A DNA stretch of 64,000 nt from Haemophilus parainfluenzae (GCF_036288925.1 NZ_CP127167.1:1674001-1738000), one strand, 5' to 3'. Positions 1-10,003 are shown, numbered from the stretch's first letter. Made by a program: numbers and translations. The notes: generated by a model not told the origin, from the sequence alone.

Positions 1-483
1 TTAATTGGTATTTCACCAAAATCTTTATTACGTCATCCACTTGCCGTGTCAAGTTTAGATGAATTAGTAAATGGCACATTCCAAACAGTCATTGGTGAAA
101 TTGATAACATCGATCCGAAACAAGTTAAACGCGTAGTCCTATGCTCAGGTAAAGTGTATTACGATCTCTTGGAACAACGTCGAGCGAATAACCAAACAGA
201 TGTGGCGATTATTCGAATTGAACAGCTTTACCCATATCCACATGAAGATGTGAAGAAAGCATTAGAGCCTTATGCTCATGTGACGGATTATGTATGGTGT
301 CAAGAAGAGCCATTAAACCAAGGCGCTTGGTATTGTAGTAAGCATAACTTTGATAGCTCGCTTCCAGAGCATGTGAAGTTAAAATATGCAGGTCGTCCTG
401 CCTCTGCTTCACCAGCGGTAGGTTACATGTCTTTACACACCAAACAGCAAAAACAATTGGTAGAAGACGCGCTGACACTGTAA
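1..483 (+). CDS. sucA: 2-oxoglutarate dehydrogenase E1 component, C-terminal part (cut by window edge)
   Basis: The reading frame is open from base 1, so the gene enters from the left and only about 160 C-terminal residues are present. The fragment matches the transketolase C-terminal domain of SucA: it begins with a KSLLRHPLA stretch and later has RIEQLYPYP, VWCQEEPLNQGAW and AGRPASASPAVG, all typical of this end of E1o. SucA is the thiamine-diphosphate enzyme that decarboxylates 2-oxoglutarate and passes the succinyl group to SucB. The gene lies 57 bp before sucB on the same strand, as in other gamma-proteobacteria. The GTG at base 46 is internal, not a start. Confidence is high for identity. 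Confidence 0.95.
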   Translation, partial: LIGISPKSLLRHPLAVSSLDELVNGTFQTVIGEIDNIDPKQVKRVVLCSGKVYYDLLEQRRANNQTDVAIIRIEQLYPYPHEDVKKALEPYAHVTDYVWCQEEPLNQGAWYCSKHNFDSSLPEHVKLKYAGRPASASPAVGYMSLHTKQQKQLVEDALTL

Positions 484-540
484 AAGTGCGGTCAAAATTT
501 CAGTAATTTTTAAAGAAAGAATAATTTAAAGGAAAATAAA

Positions 541-1767
541 ATGACAATCGAAATTCTTGTTCCAGATTTACCGGAATCCGTTGCGGATGCAACTGTTGCA
601 ACATGGCATAAAAAAGTTGGTGAAGCAGTAAAACGTGACGAAGTATTAGTGGAAATCGAAACAGATAAAGTGGTACTTGAAGTGCCCGCATTAAACGATG
701 GCGTAGTGGCTGAAATTCTTCAAGAAGAAGGTGCAACGGTAGTAAGTAAACAGCTTTTAGGTAAACTTTCAACCCAACAAGCGGGCGATATTTCAACTGA
801 AACAGTGAAAGACAATGAGCCAACACCAGCCGATCGTCAAAGAGCCGCCATTGAAAATAGCCATAACAATTCAGCGGATCAAGGTCCAGCTATTCGTCGT
901 TTATTAGCTGAACACGATTTAGATGCAGAGAAAATTCAAGGCTCAGGTGTGGGTGGTCGTATTACCCGTGAAGATATTGTGCGTGAAGTGGCAAAACGTG
1001 ATGCTCAAAAAGCGAAACAAGATGTGGCGACAGAGCAGAATACTATTAGCACCGTGGCATATAGCTCTCGTTCAGAAAAACGCGTACCGATGACTCGCTT
1101 ACGTAAACGTATTGCGGAACGTTTATTAGAAGCGAAAAATACCACCGCAATGCTCACCACATTCAATGAAGTGGATATGCAGCCGATTATGAAATTACGT
1201 AAAACATACGGCGAGAAATTTGAGAAACAACATGGTGTCCGTTTAGGCTTTATGTCTTTCTACATTAAAGCTGTAGTTGAAGCATTAAAACGTTATCCTG
1301 AAGTGAATGCTTCAATTGACGGTGATGACATTGTGTATCATAACTATTTTGATATTAGCATTGCTGTTTCAACGCCGCGTGGTTTAGTAACACCTGTATT
1401 ACGCAACTGCGATAAACTCAGCATGGCGAATATTGAAAAACAAATTAAAGCACTAGCAGAAAAAGGCCGTGATGGTAAATTAACGGTTGAAGATTTAACA
1501 GGCGGTAACTTCACCATTACCAATGGTGGTGTATTTGGTTCTTTAATGTCTACACCAATTATCAATCCACCACAAAGTGCAATTTTAGGTATGCATGCCA
1601 TCAAAGAACGTCCGGTTGCGGTAGATGGTCAAGTCGTGATTCGCCCAATGATGTATTTGGCATTATCTTATGACCACCGTTTAATTGATGGTCGTGAATC
1701 CGTCGGCTTCTTAGTGGCGATTAGAGACTTATTAGAAGATCCAACTCGTTTATTATTAGAAATCTAA
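541..1767 (+). CDS. sucB: dihydrolipoyllysine succinyltransferase (E2 of 2-oxoglutarate dehydrogenase)
   Basis: The protein has 408 residues, the usual length. The N-terminal lipoyl domain carries the target lysine at K42 in [12 protein letters not shown] peripheral-subunit-binding domain follows at about residues 115-150 ([13 protein letters not shown]...[11 protein letters not shown]), then the acyltransferase domain, ending with the catalytic [11 protein letters not shown] motif (H379). It forms the core of the 2-oxoglutarate dehydrogenase complex and transfers succinyl from lipoate to CoA. An AAAGGAAAATAAA stretch sits just before the ATG. It follows sucA and is closed by a terminator; the E3 gene (lpd) is not adjacent, as expected for a shared subunit. 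Confidence 0.97.
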   Translation: MTIEILVPDLPESVADATVATWHKKVGEAVKRDEVLVEIETDKVVLEVPALNDGVVAEILQEEGATVVSKQLLGKLSTQQAGDISTETVKDNEPTPADRQRAAIENSHNNSADQGPAIRRLLAEHDLDAEKIQGSGVGGRITREDIVREVAKRDAQKAKQDVATEQNTISTVAYSSRSEKRVPMTRLRKRIAERLLEAKNTTAMLTTFNEVDMQPIMKLRKTYGEKFEKQHGVRLGFMSFYIKAVVEALKRYPEVNASIDGDDIVYHNYFDISIAVSTPRGLVTPVLRNCDKLSMANIEKQIKALAEKGRDGKLTVEDLTGGNFTITNGGVFGSLMSTPIINPPQSAILGMHAIKERPVAVDGQVVIRPMMYLALSYDHRLIDGRESVGFLVAIRDLLEDPTRLLLEI

Positions 1768-1774
1768 GCACATG

Positions 1775-1807
1775 GGCTTTTCTCTTTTGAGGGGAAAAGC
1801 CTTTTTT
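1775..1807 (+). terminator. Rho-independent terminator after sucAB
   Basis: The stem GGCTTTTC (1775-1782) pairs with GAAAAGCC (1794-1801) and is followed by a run of six T. It lies directly after the sucB stop, so it should end the sucAB transcript before the opposing cytX gene. Confidence 0.85.
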
Positions 1808-1868
1808 ACATTGATGTGAATAAAAGGGCGGGAACAATGCCTGCCTTTCTATAGTTAAAATCCGATCT

Positions 1869-3047
1869 TTATTTAGTTATTTTGCGTACTAAGATTGCTA
1901 AGATAAAGGTAATGATGATAACAGGGAAAGTTAGACCTAAATCGGTTTCCCAACCTTTTGTCATAAGGAAACGATAGAGTACGAAGCCGACAAACCAAAC
2001 GCCGAGTCCGATACTATCAACAGATTTTTTAACATCATGCTGTTTAAGCACAAAGAAATCAGCGATAAGCACAGCGATCATTGGCGCGAATACTGAACCA
2101 ATAAAGAACAAGAAATGTTCGTATTCTGTCACTGGTAAGGTTGAGGCTAATATAATGCCTACAATCACGGTAAGTACGGAGATTGGCGTGACTTTTAATT
2201 GAGGGAAAATGTTGTTTAAACTCATACCGGTAGAATAAGCGGGAAGTGCAGTGTTAATCATGGTAGAGGCGATGACAATTAATACACCAATAACACTTAC
2301 ACCAGCAAGGGAAAGAATTTGTGAGATTTCAGATTTACCGGTCACTAATGCTGCACCTAAGCCGAGAGCATACATCCAGCAGCTGGTCGCGGTATAAGTT
2401 AGCGTTGAAAGTGCGGTCGTTTTAAATGGTGTTTCGCTGTTCTTCGTGTGGTCAGATACTACTGGTAACCAAGAAAGTGGCATGACGGTAGCAATTTCTA
2501 CAGCAGTACCAAATTTAATATTTTGTGCAACGTCCATGGCAATAAATGGTTTATTAGCTACTTGAATACTTAGCCACAGCATCAGTAAAAACATGGTGAC
2601 AAGTGAGAGGCTTTTGAAGATACCTAATTTAGTGAAGCCGAGTAGTAGCCAAAGTATGATGAGTATGCCTAAGCCAAGTGTAAGGAATGGAAAGATGGAA
2701 GCATCAGCTGTTTGATTTAAGATAGAAATGACTTCAGCCCCCATATAAATCATGACAGCAGTCCATCCCATAAGTTGCATGGCATTGAGTAAAGAGAAAA
2801 GGGCAGAACCTTTTTCACCAAATGATATTTGTACCGTTTGCATGGCACTTTTTTGGGTTTTTGCACCGATGTAACCTGCACAGAAAAACATCGAACCACC
2901 AATAAAGTGCCCAACGACGATGGCAATTAAACCTTGTTGCCACCCTAGAGGAGCAAACCAAGTACCAGTGAGAATTTCTGCCATTGAAATAGCAGCAGTA
3001 AACCAAATGAGTGCAATCGCAAGATTGTTTGATTTTTTTGTTTGCAT
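1869..3047 (-). CDS. cytX: CytX-like hydroxymethylpyrimidine/cytosine permease (NCS1 family)
   Basis: This is a 392-residue inner-membrane protein with about eleven to twelve hydrophobic segments and almost no long soluble loops. The sequence (SMAEILTGTWFAPLGW near the N-terminus, MPLSWLPVVSDHT mid-protein) looks like the CodB/CytX branch of nucleobase:cation symporters, which usually take up hydroxymethylpyrimidine or cytosine. Substrate assignment is inference. A thiamine-precursor role would normally be supported by a TPP riboswitch or thi neighbours, and I see neither in the 144 bp upstream. It lies between sucAB and sucCD on the opposite strand. The ATG is preceded by AAGGATAACAAC, a good ribosome-binding site. 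An uptake sequence lies inside the gene near 2413. Confidence 0.8.
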   Translation of the reverse strand: MQTKKSNNLAIALIWFTAAISMAEILTGTWFAPLGWQQGLIAIVVGHFIGGSMFFCAGYIGAKTQKSAMQTVQISFGEKGSALFSLLNAMQLMGWTAVMIYMGAEVISILNQTADASIFPFLTLGLGILIILWLLLGFTKLGIFKSLSLVTMFLLMLWLSIQVANKPFIAMDVAQNIKFGTAVEIATVMPLSWLPVVSDHTKNSETPFKTTALSTLTYTATSCWMYALGLGAALVTGKSEISQILSLAGVSVIGVLIVIASTMINTALPAYSTGMSLNNIFPQLKVTPISVLTVIVGIILASTLPVTEYEHFLFFIGSVFAPMIAVLIADFFVLKQHDVKKSVDSIGLGVWFVGFVLYRFLMTKGWETDLGLTFPVIIITFILAILVRKITK

Positions 3048-3191
3048 GTTGTTATCCTTAACATGGATTGTGGTTATTCTGGCTCAGTATATAACTCAAT
3101 ATGTAAAGAGCAAGCCCAGAATTTAAAATAAAACAAAGTGCGGTCAAATTTTTGTTTGTTTCGCTAAACAACATCAAAATAGGAAGGAAAT

Positions 3192-4358
3192 ATGAATTTA
3201 CATGAGTACCAAGCCAAGCAGCTTTTTAAGCAATATGATCTGCCTGTGAGTGAAGGTGTCGTATGTCAAACAGCAGATGAAGCTGAAATGGCGCTCTTTC
3301 AGCTGAATGGCGATGTTTGGATAGCGAAATGTCAAGTTCACGCAGGTGGACGTGGAAAAGCTGGTGGTGTGAAACTTGTACATAATACCGAAGAAGCGCG
3401 TGCTTTTGCGGATAAATGGCTTGGACAGCATTTAGTGACCTTCCAAACCGATAAAAAAGGCCAACCCGTTAATAGCATTTATATTGAAGAAACCTGCCAG
3501 ATTGATAAAGAACTCTACTTAGGTGCGGTGATTGATCGTGCTTCACAGAAAGTCGTTTTTATGGCGTCTTCAGCTGGTGGCATGAATATTGAAGATGTTG
3601 CAAGAGAAACGCCTGAGCTAATCCATAAAGTCGCCATTGATCCTTTGGTTGGTGGAATGCCATATCAAGGTCGTGAATTAGCCTTTAAACTTGGCTTAAG
3701 TGGCGAGCAAAATAAACAATTTGCTGCTATTTTTGTGAAATTATCGCAGCTTTTTATCGAAAAAGATTTTTCTTTAGTTGAAGTGAATCCACTCGTGGTG
3801 ACAAAAGAAGGTCACTTAATTTGTCTCGATGCGAAAGTAGGCATTGATGATAACTCACTTTATCGTCATCCTGATTTGTTAGCCTTACGAGATTTAAGTC
3901 AAAGTGATTCACGTGAAGCAGAAGCAGAAAAATATCAGCTAAACTATGTCGCCTTAGAAGGGGATATCGGCTGTATGGTTAATGGCGCTGGACTAGCCAT
4001 GGGAACCATGGATATCGTGAAATTATATGGCGGTAATCCAGCAAACTTCCTTGATGTTGGTGGCGGTGCAACGAAAGAGCGTGTCGCAGAAGCCTTCAAA
4101 ATTATTCTCACGGATAAAAATGTGAAATCTGTCCTAGTGAATATTTTTGGTGGAATCGTACGTTGCGATCTTATTGCTGAAGGGGTCGTTGCAGCGATTC
4201 AAGAAATCGGTGTGAAAGTGCCCGTTGTGGTTCGATTAGAAGGAACCAATGCTCCACAAGGCAGAGCAATTTTAGCAGAAAGTGGTGTGAATTTAATTGC
4301 AGCGCATACTTTACAGGAAGCTGCACAAGCGGCAGTGAAAGCGGCAAAAGGAGAATAA
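3192..4358 (+). CDS. sucC: succinyl-CoA synthetase beta subunit (ADP-forming)
   Basis: The 388 residues match SucC in length and pattern. The N-terminal ATP-grasp region starts [12 protein letters not shown], with nucleotide-binding [14 protein letters not shown] at about residues 46-59. The C-terminal CoA-ligase domain contains the [10 protein letters not shown] power-helix region (about residues 318-327). With SucD it interconverts succinyl-CoA and succinate while phosphorylating ADP. AGGAAGGAAAT precedes the ATG, and sucD follows after only 2 bp, so translation is probably coupled. A separate promoter is likely, because cytX on the other strand divides this pair from sucAB. Confidence 0.97.
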   Translation: MNLHEYQAKQLFKQYDLPVSEGVVCQTADEAEMALFQLNGDVWIAKCQVHAGGRGKAGGVKLVHNTEEARAFADKWLGQHLVTFQTDKKGQPVNSIYIEETCQIDKELYLGAVIDRASQKVVFMASSAGGMNIEDVARETPELIHKVAIDPLVGGMPYQGRELAFKLGLSGEQNKQFAAIFVKLSQLFIEKDFSLVEVNPLVVTKEGHLICLDAKVGIDDNSLYRHPDLLALRDLSQSDSREAEAEKYQLNYVALEGDIGCMVNGAGLAMGTMDIVKLYGGNPANFLDVGGGATKERVAEAFKIILTDKNVKSVLVNIFGGIVRCDLIAEGVVAAIQEIGVKVPVVVRLEGTNAPQGRAILAESGVNLIAAHTLQEAAQAAVKAAKGE

Positions 4359-4360
4359 TC

Positions 4361-5230
4361 ATGGCGATTTTAATTAATAAAGAAACAAAAGTAATTTGCC
4401 AAGGTTTCACCGGTGCGCAAGGGACATTTCATTGCGAGCAAGCATTGGCTTATGGCACAAAGTTAGTCGGTGGGATTTCACCGAATAAAGGCGGAACAAC
4501 GCACTTAGGTTTACCGGTATTTAATACAGTGCGTGAAGCAGTAAAAGCGACGGGCGCTACGGCAACCATGATTTATGTGCCAGCACCATTTTGTAAAGAT
4601 GCGATTTTTGAAGCCATTGATGCAGGAATTCAGTTAGTAGTTTGTATTACAGAAGGTATTCCAACATTGGATATGTTGTTAGTGAAACAAAAATTAAATG
4701 AAACGGGTGTCGTGATGATAGGGCCGAATTGCCCAGGCGTGATTACACCAGATGAATGCAAGATTGGTATTATGCCAGGCAATATCCATAAAAAAGGCAG
4801 AGTAGGGATTGTTTCTCGTTCGGGTACTTTGACCTATGAAGCGGTACAACAGACAACAGATGAAGGTTTCGGTCAATCTACTTGCGTAGGGATCGGCGGC
4901 GATCCTATCCCAGGATCCAACTTCATTGATATTCTAAAACGCTTCCAAGAAGATCCTGAAACTGAAGCTATCGTGATGATTGGTGAAATCGGTGGCTCTG
5001 CGGAAGAAGAGGCGGCATCATTCATTAAATCTCATGTAACAAAACCTGTGGTGGCTTATATTGCAGGTGTGACAGCGCCAAAAGGCAAGCGTATGGGACA
5101 CGCAGGCGCGATTATCAGTGGTGGAAAAGGAACGGCAGAAGATAAAATTGCTGCACTTGAAGCAGCTGGCGTGAAAACGGTGAGAAGTCTTGCTGAAATC
5201 GGTTCAGCCCTCCGTGAATTATTGAAATAA
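4361..5230 (+). CDS. sucD: succinyl-CoA synthetase alpha subunit
   Basis: The 289-residue protein has the N-terminal CoA-binding Rossmann domain ([13 protein letters not shown], then GGISPNKGG) and the phosphohistidine site in [14 protein letters not shown] with the active histidine at H247. It forms the alpha subunit of the SucCD complex. SucC's stop is two bases upstream, and GGAGAATAATC spans the sucC end as its ribosome-binding site. A strong uptake-sequence terminator follows. Confidence 0.97.
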   Translation: MAILINKETKVICQGFTGAQGTFHCEQALAYGTKLVGGISPNKGGTTHLGLPVFNTVREAVKATGATATMIYVPAPFCKDAIFEAIDAGIQLVVCITEGIPTLDMLLVKQKLNETGVVMIGPNCPGVITPDECKIGIMPGNIHKKGRVGIVSRSGTLTYEAVQQTTDEGFGQSTCVGIGGDPIPGSNFIDILKRFQEDPETEAIVMIGEIGGSAEEEAASFIKSHVTKPVVAYIAGVTAPKGKRMGHAGAIISGGKGTAEDKIAALEAAGVKTVRSLAEIGSALRELLK

Positions 5231-5245
5231 AATACTTAAAAAATG

Positions 5246-5286
5246 GACCGCACTTTGGATTCGTTTTCAAAGTGCGGTCGTTTTTT
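5246..5286 (+). terminator. Terminator after sucCD made from an inverted uptake-sequence pair
   Basis: GACCGCACTTTG (5246-5257) pairs with CAAAGTGCGGTC (5268-5279), and GTTTTTT follows. Both arms contain the 9-mer uptake sequence, so the element is both a terminator and a head-to-head USS pair. Confidence 0.9.
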
Positions 5287-5353
5287 ATAACAAATTCTTA
5301 TAACCTGCATCTAAATCGGTGTATAATCTCGTCAGTTTTTTAAGGACAAAATT

Positions 5354-5977
5354 ATGAGCCAATTTTTCTATATCCATCCTGAAAACCCACAAGCGCGTTT
5401 GATTAATCAAGCGGTAGAAATCTTGCGTCAAGGTGGTGTCATTGTGTACCCGACAGATTCGGGCTATGCCTTAGGCTGTATGATAGGTGATAAACATGCG
5501 ATGGAGCGTATTGTTGCAATTCGTAAATTGCCAGAAGGGCATAATTTTACGTTGGTATGTAGCGATTTATCCGAGCTTTCAACCTACGCAACGGTGAGTA
5601 ATTCGGCTTACCGTTTAATTAAAAACAATACGCCGGGGCGTTATACTTTTATTTTGACGGCGACGAAAGAACTTCCACGTCGATTAATGACCTCAAAACG
5701 CAAGACCATTGGATTGCGTGTGCCAGATAACCAAATTGCTTTGGATTTATTGAGTGCATTAGGTGAGCCAATTCTATCTTGCTCACTGATGTTGCCTGAT
5801 AATGAACATATGACTTATTCCGATCCAGAAGAGATTCGTGAATGTTTAGAACGTCAAGTGGATTTAATTATTCATGGTGGCTATTTAGGTCAAGAGCCAA
5901 CAACGGTGGTAGATTTAACGGAAGAATCGCCAGTGATTTTACGTGAAGGAAGTGGTAGTACCGATCCTTTCATTTAA
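5354..5977 (+). CDS. yciO: YciO, YrdC/Sua5-domain protein (threonylcarbamoyl-AMP synthase-like)
   Basis: The protein has 207 residues and a single YrdC-type domain: GGVIVYPTDSGYALGC at about residues 28-43 and a KRKTIGLRVPDN segment near residue 116 fit the dsRNA/ATP-binding fold of TsaC relatives. It is YciO rather than TsaC by length and sequence. YciO proteins have weak or uncertain threonylcarbamoyl-adenylate activity and their cellular job is not settled. A TATAAT box at 5322-5327 and AAGGACAAAATT before the ATG give it its own expression signals. It heads a likely yciO-rluB-cysB transcript. Confidence 0.9.
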   Translation: MSQFFYIHPENPQARLINQAVEILRQGGVIVYPTDSGYALGCMIGDKHAMERIVAIRKLPEGHNFTLVCSDLSELSTYATVSNSAYRLIKNNTPGRYTFILTATKELPRRLMTSKRKTIGLRVPDNQIALDLLSALGEPILSCSLMLPDNEHMTYSDPEEIRECLERQVDLIIHGGYLGQEPTTVVDLTEESPVILREGSGSTDPFI

Positions 5978-6016
5978 CTTATTTTAGACGCTTGGGAAAG
6001 CGACAAAGGAAAACAG

Positions 6017-7027
6017 ATGAAACCTATTCAAAAAACAGTCAGACAAGAACGTGAAAAACAAGCGGGAAAGCAACCGCACTTTGAGCGTAAAGAACGTAAA
6101 AGTGCGGTCAATTCTGACATCAAATCAACCCCTAAAGCTAAGGTAGCTAGACCCTCTCGTCAATCTACTGTAGAAGGTGAAAAATTACAGAAAGTGCTTG
6201 CGCGTGCGGGACAAGGCTCTCGTCGTGAAATTGAAGCGATGATTGCTGAAAACCGTGTGAGTGTTGATGGCAAAATGGCGACTCTTGGTGATCGTATCGA
6301 TGTACATTCTGGTGTAAAAGTGCGTATTGATGGTCGAATCATCAACCTTCAACAAGCACAAAAAGAAGTATGTCGTGTATTAATGTATTACAAACCGGAA
6401 GGCGAACTTTGTACCCGTAGTGATCCAGAAGGTCGTGCAACTGTATTCGACCGTTTACCACGCTTAAATGGTGCAAGATGGATTGCAGTCGGTCGTTTAG
6501 ATATTAATACTTCGGGCTTATTACTTTTCACAACTGATGGTGAATTAGCTAACCGTTTAATGCACCCAAGTCGTGAAGTTGAACGTGAATATTCTGTGCG
6601 CGTATTTGGTCAAGTGGACGATGCGATGTTAGCACGTTTACGTAAAGGTGTGCAGTTGGAAGATGGTCCAGCCAATTTCAAAGAAATCAAATTTGCTGGC
6701 GGTGTTGGGATTAACCAATGGTACGACGTGACTCTAATGGAAGGTCGTAATCGTGAAGTGCGACGTTTATGGGAATCACAAGGTATTCAGGTGAGTCGCT
6801 TAATTCGCATTCGTTACGGCAACATTAAGCTAATGAAAGGCTTACCGCGTGGTGGCTGGGAAGAAATGGATCTGGAAAACGTCAACTATCTACGTGAGTT
6901 AGTAGGCTTACCACCAGAAACCGAAACCAAATTAGATGTAACAAAACCTCGTCGCCGACCAAAATCAGGTCAAATTCGTAAAGCAGTAAAACGTTATACT
7001 GAGTTAAGTAAACGCTATAAAAAATAA
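6017..7027 (+). CDS. rluB: 23S rRNA pseudouridine synthase RluB
   Basis: The protein has 336 residues. A basic, disordered N-terminal extension of about 55 residues comes first, then an S4 RNA-binding domain ([20 protein letters not shown], from about residue 55), then the RsuA-type synthase domain with the catalytic aspartate in [26 protein letters not shown]. It should modify U2605 of 23S rRNA by homology to E. coli RluB. The basic extension is encoded in part by two uptake sequences in opposite orientations (about 6074-6112), giving [11 protein letters not shown]. The C-terminus is also lysine/arginine-rich. cysB follows 15 bp later. Confidence 0.93.
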   Translation: MKPIQKTVRQEREKQAGKQPHFERKERKSAVNSDIKSTPKAKVARPSRQSTVEGEKLQKVLARAGQGSRREIEAMIAENRVSVDGKMATLGDRIDVHSGVKVRIDGRIINLQQAQKEVCRVLMYYKPEGELCTRSDPEGRATVFDRLPRLNGARWIAVGRLDINTSGLLLFTTDGELANRLMHPSREVEREYSVRVFGQVDDAMLARLRKGVQLEDGPANFKEIKFAGGVGINQWYDVTLMEGRNREVRRLWESQGIQVSRLIRIRYGNIKLMKGLPRGGWEEMDLENVNYLRELVGLPPETETKLDVTKPRRRPKSGQIRKAVKRYTELSKRYKK

Positions 7028-7030
7028 TAG

Positions 7031-8014
<984 letters not shown>

Positions 8015-8050
8015 AATAGCAGTTAAAAATTAAACTTTTTTATAGAAGAA

Positions 8051-8075
8051 AGGACACGTTATAGCGTCCTTTTTT
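8051..8075 (+). terminator. Terminator after cysB
   Basis: AGGAC (8051-8055) pairs with GTCCT (8066-8070), followed by T residues to 8075. The stem is short but well placed between cysB and the opposing membrane-protein gene. Confidence 0.7.
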
Positions 8076-8076
8076 G

Positions 8077-8472
8077 CTATTGTTTTTCATTTTGATTCTG
8101 AAGTTTCTCTTGTTTTGAATGATAAAAATAGAGGTATGTTAAACCAATTGGTGCGATAAATACTGCGAACACAAAACACAGCATCATGGTTATGAATTTG
8201 ATTATAAGCATGAATAGAGCATTAACAAAGAAAACATTATTTCCTAAAATATATTCAATAATACTTTCATAAACAAATCGAGAATAGGGATATAAGAATA
8301 AACAAATTAATCCAAGGATTATATTAGTAAGAAATATAGATGAGTTACCAGTATGACTGTAGTTGTTATATCCTATAACAGCCATAAATGTAAAAAAGAT
8401 TGACCCGAATAAAAATTGACGAATATAGTAATCTTTTGATAAGCCACCAAGAGTCTTAGATAAAAATGACAT
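8077..8472 (-). CDS. Unknown 131-residue membrane protein, divergent from an XRE regulator
   Basis: I do not recognise the family. The protein has a short N-terminal head (MSFLSKTLGGLSKDYYIRQ) and about four hydrophobic segments, near residues 20-38, 45-65, 80-96 and 90-115, with a hydrophilic Lys/Gln/Glu-rich tail. Composition is AT-rich compared with the flanking core genes. GGAGATGTT precedes its ATG. It diverges from the XRE gene at 8536, and the 63 bp between them holds two tandem palindromes that probably let the regulator control both genes. A role in defence, immunity or transport cannot be chosen from the sequence. Confidence 0.7.
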   Translation of the reverse strand: MSFLSKTLGGLSKDYYIRQFLFGSIFFTFMAVIGYNNYSHTGNSSIFLTNIILGLICLFLYPYSRFVYESIIEYILGNNVFFVNALFMLIIKFITMMLCFVFAVFIAPIGLTYLYFYHSKQEKLQNQNEKQ

Positions 8473-8487
8473 AACATCTCCTTATAG

Positions 8488-8508
8488 TTGAACCTAAAAC
8501 GGGTACAA
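8488..8508. promoter_or_regulatory. Operator-like palindrome 1 (imperfect)
   Basis: TTGAACCT, a five-base centre AAAAC, then GGGTACAA. It has the same length and layout as the perfect palindrome 28 bp downstream, with two arm mismatches. It lies near the start of the membrane-protein transcript and could overlap a weak -35 (TTGAAC, 8488-8493) for the XRE gene, whose -10 might be TATGAC at 8510-8515. The promoter call is tentative. Confidence 0.65.
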
Positions 8509-8515
8509 GTATGAC

Positions 8516-8536
8516 TTGCACCTAAAATAGGTGCAA
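8516..8536. promoter_or_regulatory. Operator-like palindrome 2 (perfect), ending on the xre start codon
   Basis: The arms TTGCACCT and AGGTGCAA surround the five-base centre AAAAT. The last base is the A of the XRE ATG (8536). Two such sites in tandem between divergent genes are the usual sign of an autoregulated XRE repressor. Binding here would block the start of its own gene directly. Confidence 0.75.
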
Positions 8537-8790
8537 TGAGAAAATTAAGATTATCTATTCATTCCGATGAATATATTTGGTTAAGAGAATTATTGCTTAA
8601 TCGAAGAAAAGAGCTGGGTTTATCACAACGCGCATTTGGAGAAAAATTGGGCGTTGTACATTCGTTTATTGGAAAAGTCGAGACAGGAGATCGTCGTTTA
8701 GATGTATTTGAATTCATCGAATATTGCAAAGGACTTAATTTAGATCCAATTCAGGTATTAAGAGAAATTGAAGAAAAATTTAAAGTATAA
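8536..8790 (+). CDS. Small XRE-family helix-turn-helix regulator (84 aa)
   Basis: The 84-residue protein is almost entirely one HTH_3 (Cro/CI) domain: RRKELGLSQRAFGEKLGVVHSFIGKVETGDRRLDVFEFIEYCKGL, at about residues 23-68. It has no effector domain, so it is probably a simple repressor of itself and of the divergent membrane-protein gene. The only ATG sits on the end of a perfect palindrome, and upstream only AGGTG touches it, so the mRNA may be leaderless or nearly so. A leftover of a restriction or toxin-antitoxin module is possible, but no partner toxin is seen. Confidence 0.85.
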   Translation: MRKLRLSIHSDEYIWLRELLLNRRKELGLSQRAFGEKLGVVHSFIGKVETGDRRLDVFEFIEYCKGLNLDPIQVLREIEEKFKV

Positions 8791-8811
8791 TATTTGTCAT
8801 ATAGTTTTACA

Positions 8812-8846
8812 AAAGTGTATTGAGACATTGACTCAATACGCTTTTT
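8812..8846. terminator. Terminator between convergent xre and MFS genes
   Basis: AAAGTGTATTGAG pairs with CTCAATACGCTTT around a seven-base loop, followed by T on the plus strand and flanked by A on the left. It can serve both directions and reaches the stop region of the MFS gene. Confidence 0.85.
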
Positions 8847-9910
8847 TACAATAAAAACAAATGAGGCACTAAATTCATGACGATAACGGTCGCGATAGAA
8901 AGCAATAATCGTGATGAGCCAAAGATAAAACCTCGGTTGGTGCCGTTATCAAATTTTACTAATAAATTTGCCATCGCCGTTAAGGCATAGACTTCAATTA
9001 CCGTGAAGATGACTAAGTAAATATAAGCGGAAACCACAGAAATATATTTCAACGTAATAAACCAAGGCAAGATAATGCCCACAGCCAAGATTGGTGCCAC
9101 CCATAAGGTTTGTTTAATCGTTAAATTAATTTTTCGAGAAAAATAACTTTGTAATGATACAGTCAACAAACCATTTACAAAAAGTGCCATCGGGGAGTGT
9201 TCTGTCATCCCTAATTTATTATCGAAAAGAAATGGGAAGATCACAAAGAATGACGTTGCAATGGAAAGAGGAATAAATAGCATCAAATGCACAAATAAAA
9301 ATTCTTTGGTGATGATTTCTTTAACTTGAGCAATGCGAAACTTCACTAAGGTCTGTAAGGTTTGGATTTGATAAAACGGTTTTACCATTAAGGCAAAGAG
9401 AACCGCTTCCATCGCAAAGCAGACCCAAATCAGCGACTCAATGTGATTGTATTTGATAAATGGAATCACTAACAAAGGCGCAAACATAGACGACATGGAG
9501 GTGACTTTTAAATATTTTCCCTGTAATCGAGTTTTCTCTTTGTATTCTTCGCCTGCGAGTACAAGTAGGCAGGCTTTCGCATTGGTACCAAACAAACAAC
9601 TGCCTAAGCCAAAACAGGTGGTGGCAATTAAAAGCAGAAGGTAATTGTCTGCAGAGAGAAAGAAAATGTAGGCGATCACATCTAAAAAGCACCCAAGCAA
9701 CATCATTTTGGCCAGTCCAAATCGATCGCCCCAAATACCGGCTAAAATGGCTAATGCTTGGTTGCAGAAGAAAAGCAACGAGAGTGAAAAGGCAATTTCA
9801 CTGTTACTTAAGCCTTTTCCTTGTAAATAGATGAAAAATACCGTTTGCATGGAAAAGAATGCAAGGGTAGAAAAGAAACGGCGAGTCAGTAAAAGTTTTT
9901 GTAAATTCAT
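8846..9910 (-). CDS. MFS-type transporter of unknown substrate
   Basis: From the ATG at 9910 (MNLQKLLLTRRFF) the protein has 354 residues and about ten to eleven membrane segments. A loop GIWGDRFGLAKMMLLG after the second segment resembles the MFS loop 2-3 motif (GxxxDRxGR). The upstream TTG at 9976 would add 22 residues encoded partly by an uptake sequence and is unlikely to be a start. The protein is somewhat shorter than a classic 12-helix MFS member, mostly at the C-terminus. Substrate is unknown. It lies between the XRE module and prmB on the minus strand. Confidence 0.8.
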   Translation of the reverse strand: MNLQKLLLTRRFFSTLAFFSMQTVFFIYLQGKGLSNSEIAFSLSLLFFCNQALAILAGIWGDRFGLAKMMLLGCFLDVIAYIFFLSADNYLLLLIATTCFGLGSCLFGTNAKACLLVLAGEEYKEKTRLQGKYLKVTSMSSMFAPLLVIPFIKYNHIESLIWVCFAMEAVLFALMVKPFYQIQTLQTLVKFRIAQVKEIITKEFLFVHLMLFIPLSIATSFFVIFPFLFDNKLGMTEHSPMALFVNGLLTVSLQSYFSRKINLTIKQTLWVAPILAVGIILPWFITLKYISVVSAYIYLVIFTVIEVYALTAMANLLVKFDNGTNRGFIFGSSRLLLSIATVIVMNLVPHLFLL

Positions 9911-9964
9911 TGTGTTATTAAAAAAAGAAAAGCACGCGTTAAGAACGCGCGCCAGTAATTGGTT

Positions 9965-10003
9965 AAGTGCGGTCAAAATTCACGACGATTTTTAACCGCA
10001 CTT
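9965..10003 (-). repeat. Inverted uptake-sequence pair downstream of prmB
   Basis: AAGTGCGGT (9965-9973) and ACCGCACTT (9995-10003) can form a hairpin just after the prmB stop. No T-run follows on the minus strand, so it is a weaker terminator candidate than the other dyads in this window. Confidence 0.6.

Noticed and set aside
46..483. GTG at 46 as the start of a separate gene
   Set aside because: The frame is open to base 1 with SucA-like residues before it; the gene is cut by the window edge.
3048..3191. TPP riboswitch before the cytX-like gene
   Set aside because: Neither CTGAGA nor the ACC...GATCTGGATAATGCC-type conserved segments occur on the minus strand; only a chance CTGAGCC is present.
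9911..9976. TTG start at 9976 for the MFS gene
   Set aside because: The extra 22 residues come from an uptake sequence and linker, and the membrane protein starts naturally at MNLQKLLLTRRFF.
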